From JADHUC01 sp964617665 (lineage in GTDB: Bacteria; Planctomycetota; Planctomycetia; Pirellulales; Pirellulaceae), in assembly GCA_964617665.1 (NCBI GenBank), contig CAZUAH010000011.1:4199-68198 (forward strand): 64,000 nucleotides of DNA. Reading direction: 5' to 3'. Both the position numbers and the translations under genes were made by a program. Below, one piece after another: positions 61,052 to 64,000 of this stretch. Under the pieces are notes generated by a model, which saw nothing but the letters and a program-made list of their open reading frames with translations, was not told the origin of the DNA and did not search any database. The number at the start of each line of letters is the position of its first letter. Positions within the stretch are counted from its first letter, which is position 1.

Positions 61052-64000
61052 CTACCTGTACGCGTCCCAGATTGCGGCAATCTCCTGGGCAATGGTGGAA
61101 AGTGCTTTCTCCAGGCTGTCGGCAGACAACTCGTCGTCCACGAACGCGAGCCTCCGGGCTGTCTCGTTCGCACGAGTGCTTTCCGCGACCGGCAATCGCT
61201 GCATACCTCCAGACTCACTGGAAGCGACATGCGAATGTACCGCACGACGATCTGGATTGGCGTCTTCATTGGCCGGTGACGGCAGTTCAGGGTGTGGAGT
61301 GGCTGGGTGCTGAAAAGCTGACAACGATTCTGCCGCGCCCAGCGAAGATATGGCATCGGCCCATCCAGAATTGGAATCGGAGTTGTTCCAGGCCCTGTGA
61401 AGCAACGTTTGTGGTTGTTCGCCTTCGCCGCCCGTATTCGCATTGATGTATTGGATCACCTCAAGAACGTCGACTGGACTGAGCTGATTGTCGCCGCTCA
61501 CGTCCCAGAAGGACGGTATTGCGTCATTGCCGCTCGGTATCAGCGGCAACTGCCCAATCCCGTTCGTGTTGATTCGCTGGATCAGTGCGAGTACGTCAAG
61601 GGACGAGACCAGCGCGTCATTGTTCACGTCTTTGGGAATCATTGGGTTCTGCCACGGATGATCCGTTACGCCAGGAGCGCCAAGGTCGATTATCGAGCCG
61701 TCTGCGATCAGATCGTCATCGCCACGCCGGCCATCCACGAAATGAAGCTCCACTCGGTCCGAGTAGATCTTTGCACCGGTTGATCCATCGTACATGAATG
61801 GATACCAGTGAGGTGCCGGATTGTCTGGCGTCGGTCCGAACCTGTAATACGTGTTGGCCGTCGTCTCGACATTGACCGTAACCACCACAGAACCACCCTG
61901 TGCGAACCCACCTATACCGAACTCGAAGAATCCGGCGGGAAAACTGATGCCGTCTGGAGCGTCGTCCGGTGAAGGGTTGTCCGCCGCGTCTGTATCGGTC
62001 AGTGAAATCTCCTGGGAAGCGACCAGGGTGACGTATCCCTCCCCTGTGAAGCAAGGAAGCGAAGCGACGTTCTTCTGTTCCCGGTCCGGAATACCGTCGT
62101 TGTTCCCGTCACCGCCATTGGCGGCTCCGTCCTCAAAATAGTCTGCCGCACCATCACCGTCCTCGTCGTTGTTGACCACGTACGTCTCGTCGATCTCCGG
62201 CTCAACTGTCGGCAGCGAGTTGCCCGCCAAGTCACTGATGTCCTGACCGACCGCGAGGTCAAGTCCTACCGTTCCGTTGAAGTTCGCAAGATTACCCCCC
62301 GAGACGGTCACGTCGTATGTGGCGGCGTTGACCGAGGACAACGCAGTGACAGCTGCGGTCGTCGCTCCGTTGACCGCAAAACTGTCCATGGCCACGCTCA
62401 TCACGTCTTCGTCGAACGTCGCTCGGAAGATCAATACGTCGGCGTCAGTCGGGCTGCTTGCGGGAGTCTGCCAAGTAAATGACATCACCGTCGGTGACGT
62501 GCCGTCGCTCACGATCGAGAACTGCGTCGCCGCCAAGCTCTTGTTACCCGCCAAGTCCTCGGCGGCGTCGGCCGCCACGTCAACCGAGATCGTCCCATCG
62601 CCACTGGGTGTCAGATCGAAGGTGAATGTCTGATTGTCCGACGTGGCGAATCCCGCCAGCGTTCCCCCACTGACCACCACGTCACCCGCAACGAAACCGT
62701 TGACCACTTCGCCAAAGTTGACCGAAATCGGAATCGACGAGGCGTTGCTGGGACTCGTCTCGCTGGATGTGATCACCGGCGTGGGGGCTGTCCGATCGCT
62801 CACGATCGAGAACTGCGTCGCCGCCAAGGTCTGGTTACCCGCCAGGTCCTCGGCCACGTCGGCTGCCACGTCAACCGTGACCGCCCCGTCGCCACTGGGC
62901 GTCAGATCGAAGGTGAACGTCTGATTGTCCGATGTGGCGAATCCCGCCAGCGTTCCCCCGCTGACCACCACGTCACCCGCCACAAAACCACTGACCACCT
63001 CTCCAAAGTTGATCAACACTGGAATCGGCGAGGCATGGCTGGGGCTCGTCTCGCTGGATGTGATCACCGGCGTGGGGGCTGTCCGATCGCTCACGATCGN
63101 NNNNNNNNNNNNNNNNNNNNNNNNNNNNNNNNNNNNNNNNNNNNNNNNNNNNNNNNNNNNNNNNNNNNNNNNNNNNNNNNNNNNNNNNNNNNNNNNNNNG
63201 CCAGGTCCTCGGCCACGTCGGCTGCCACGTCAACCGTGACCGCCCCGTCGCCACCGGGCGTCACGTTGAAGGTGAATGCCTGATTGTCCGACGTAGCGAA
63301 TCCCGCCAGCGTTCCCCCACTGACCACCACGTCACCCGCAACGAAACCGTTGACCACTTCGCCAAAGTTGACCGAAATCGGAATCGACGAGGCGTTGCTG
63401 GGACTCGTCTCGCTGGATGTGATCACCGGCGTGGGGGCTGTCCGATCGCTCACGATCGAGAACTGCGTCGCCGCCAAGGTCTGGTTACCCGCCAGGTCCT
63501 CGGCCACGTCGGCTGCCACGTCAACCGTGACCGCCCCGTCGCCACTGGGCGTCAGATCGAAGGTGAACGTCTGATTGTCCGATGTGGCGAATCCCGCCAG
63601 CGTTCCCCCGCTGACCACCACGTCACCCGCCACAAAACCACTGACCACCTCTCCAAAGTTGATCAACACTGGAATCGGCGAGGCATGGCTGGGGCTCGTC
63701 TCGCTGGATGTGATCACCGGCGTGGGGGCTGTCCGATCGCTCACGATCGNNNNNNNNNNNNNNNNNNNNNNNNNNNNNNNNNNNNNNNNNNNNNNNNNNN
63801 NNNNNNNNNNNNNNNNNNNNNNNNNNNNNNNNNNNNNNNNNNNNNNNNNGCCAGGTCCTCGGCCACGTCGGCTGCCACGTCAACCGTGACCGCCCCGTCG
63901 CCACCGGGCGTCACGTTGAAGGTGAATGCCTGATTGTCCGACGTAGCGAATCCCGCCAGCGTTCCCCCACTGACCACCACGTCACCCGCAACGAAACCGT
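61052..64000 (-). CDS. Ig-like-repeat surface protein with dockerin-like C-terminus (5' part missing, two sequence gaps)
   Basis: The stop is at 61052 and the gene runs off the right edge. From the C-terminus backwards: helical tail; paired dockerin-like motifs (DVNNDALVSSLDVLALIQRI, DVSGDNQLSPVDVLEVIQYI); a choice-of-anchor U-type domain (GYVTLVASQEISLTD, DGISFPAGFFEFGIGG); calcium-binding TSP3-like acidic stretch (NNDEDGDGAADYFEDGAANG); then tandem bacterial Ig-like repeats of 97 residues (TAPTPVITSSETSPS..., GFVAGDVVVSGGTLAGFATS, AAEDLAGN). The apparent end of the open frame at 63094 is caused by the 100-N gap size, not by a real stop. Likely a calcium-binding cell-surface adhesin. No start is visible. 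Confidence 0.85.
62340..64000 (-). repeat. 291-bp tandem Ig-repeat array with 582-bp higher-order period
   Basis: The block TGATTGTCCG recurs at 62631, 62922, 63281, 63572 and 63931, i.e. spacing 291 apart from the N gaps. Two unit types alternate (SPSNASSIPISVNFGEVVNG and SPSHASPIPVLINFGEVVSG), giving a 582-bp unit pair. 63200-63350 equals 63850-64000, and about 62776-63099 equals 63426-63749. Confidence 0.85.
63100..63849. other. Two assembly gaps (63100-63199 and 63750-63849), 100 N each
   Basis: Both gaps fall at the same point of the repeat unit, after TCACGATCG and before GCCAGGTCC. In intact units this interval is 32 nt. The 100 N are therefore placeholders that add 68 nt, shift the reading frame and break the gene artificially. 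Copy number of the array to the right cannot be trusted. Confidence 0.9.

Noticed and set aside
62634..63889. Series of + strand frames of 96-104 codons
   Set aside because: Identical shadows of the 291-bp Ig repeat on the minus strand.

Overview
The window looks like a piece of a Planctomycete genome (Pirellula/Rhodopirellula-like) from a draft or metagenome-derived assembly, since two 100-N gaps sit near the right end. Evidence for the lineage: a LEPR-XLL type N-terminus on an 11-kb surface protein gene; dockerin-like and FG-GAP/CRTAC1 proteins; an exported sulfatase; DUF4838 and PcRGLX/YetA-like glycan enzymes; a J-domain-like family opening with the 'PYHKWL..PP..QPPNHYRLLG' signature; exported methyltransferase/PQQ fusions; and dispersed palindromic elements of the type common in planctomycete intergenic DNA. 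Family names come from recognising sequence patterns, not from a database search.

Layout. 1-1466 (-): exported methyltransferase plus PQQ beta-propeller, C-terminus off the window. 1728-11595 (+): catabolic, mostly exported genes: sulfatase, SGNH esterase, Tat-exported aldo/keto reductase relative, tetrahaem cytochrome c, SDR remnant, Tat amidohydrolase, DUF4838 protein, S15/CocE-type hydrolase. 11618-13318 (-): two adjacent amidohydrolases, one of which has lost its metal ligands. 13553-20182 (+): LamG protein with an inserted propeller, then a 1641-residue CBM9/RIFT-barrel/LamG protein. 20347-23852 (+): CRTAC1-UnbV protein overlapping a TPR protein. 23944-27754 (-): two tandem P-domain/autotransporter-barrel paralogues whose barrel halves are identical over about 1 kb of DNA, with remnants of a divergent Ser/Thr kinase gene beside each. 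28400-30712 (-): J-like membrane protein with a retropepsin-like C-terminus lacking the catalytic Asp; 30930-32801 (+): sodium:solute symporter. 32991-44288 (-): giant solenoid/FG-GAP/beta-helix/RHS/dockerin/metzincin protein. 44742-48764 (-): TolB-like/CxxCH/FGE-like protein. 49002-51627 (-): dhaK-dhaL-lsrF operon. 52250-53338 (-): FHA-EAL protein, divergent from 53591-58317 (+), an AAA ATPase overlapping a Ser/Thr kinase-tubulin/FtsZ-like fusion. 58547-60019 (-): SGNH-like protein. 60167-60820 (+): trmB. 61052-64000 (-): Ig-repeat surface protein, gapped and incomplete.

The left 20 kb looks like periplasmic/outer-surface breakdown of sulfated or acidic polysaccharides (sulfatase, esterases, lyase-like and DUF4838 enzymes), with redox partners. 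The middle is surface and adhesion machinery. The most distinctive candidate system is the 52.2-58.3 kb locus: AAA ATPase, kinase-tubulin fusion and a divergent FHA-EAL protein, linking protein phosphorylation, c-di-GMP and a predicted cytoskeletal GTPase. No rRNA, tRNA, CRISPR array, transposase or integrase was seen.
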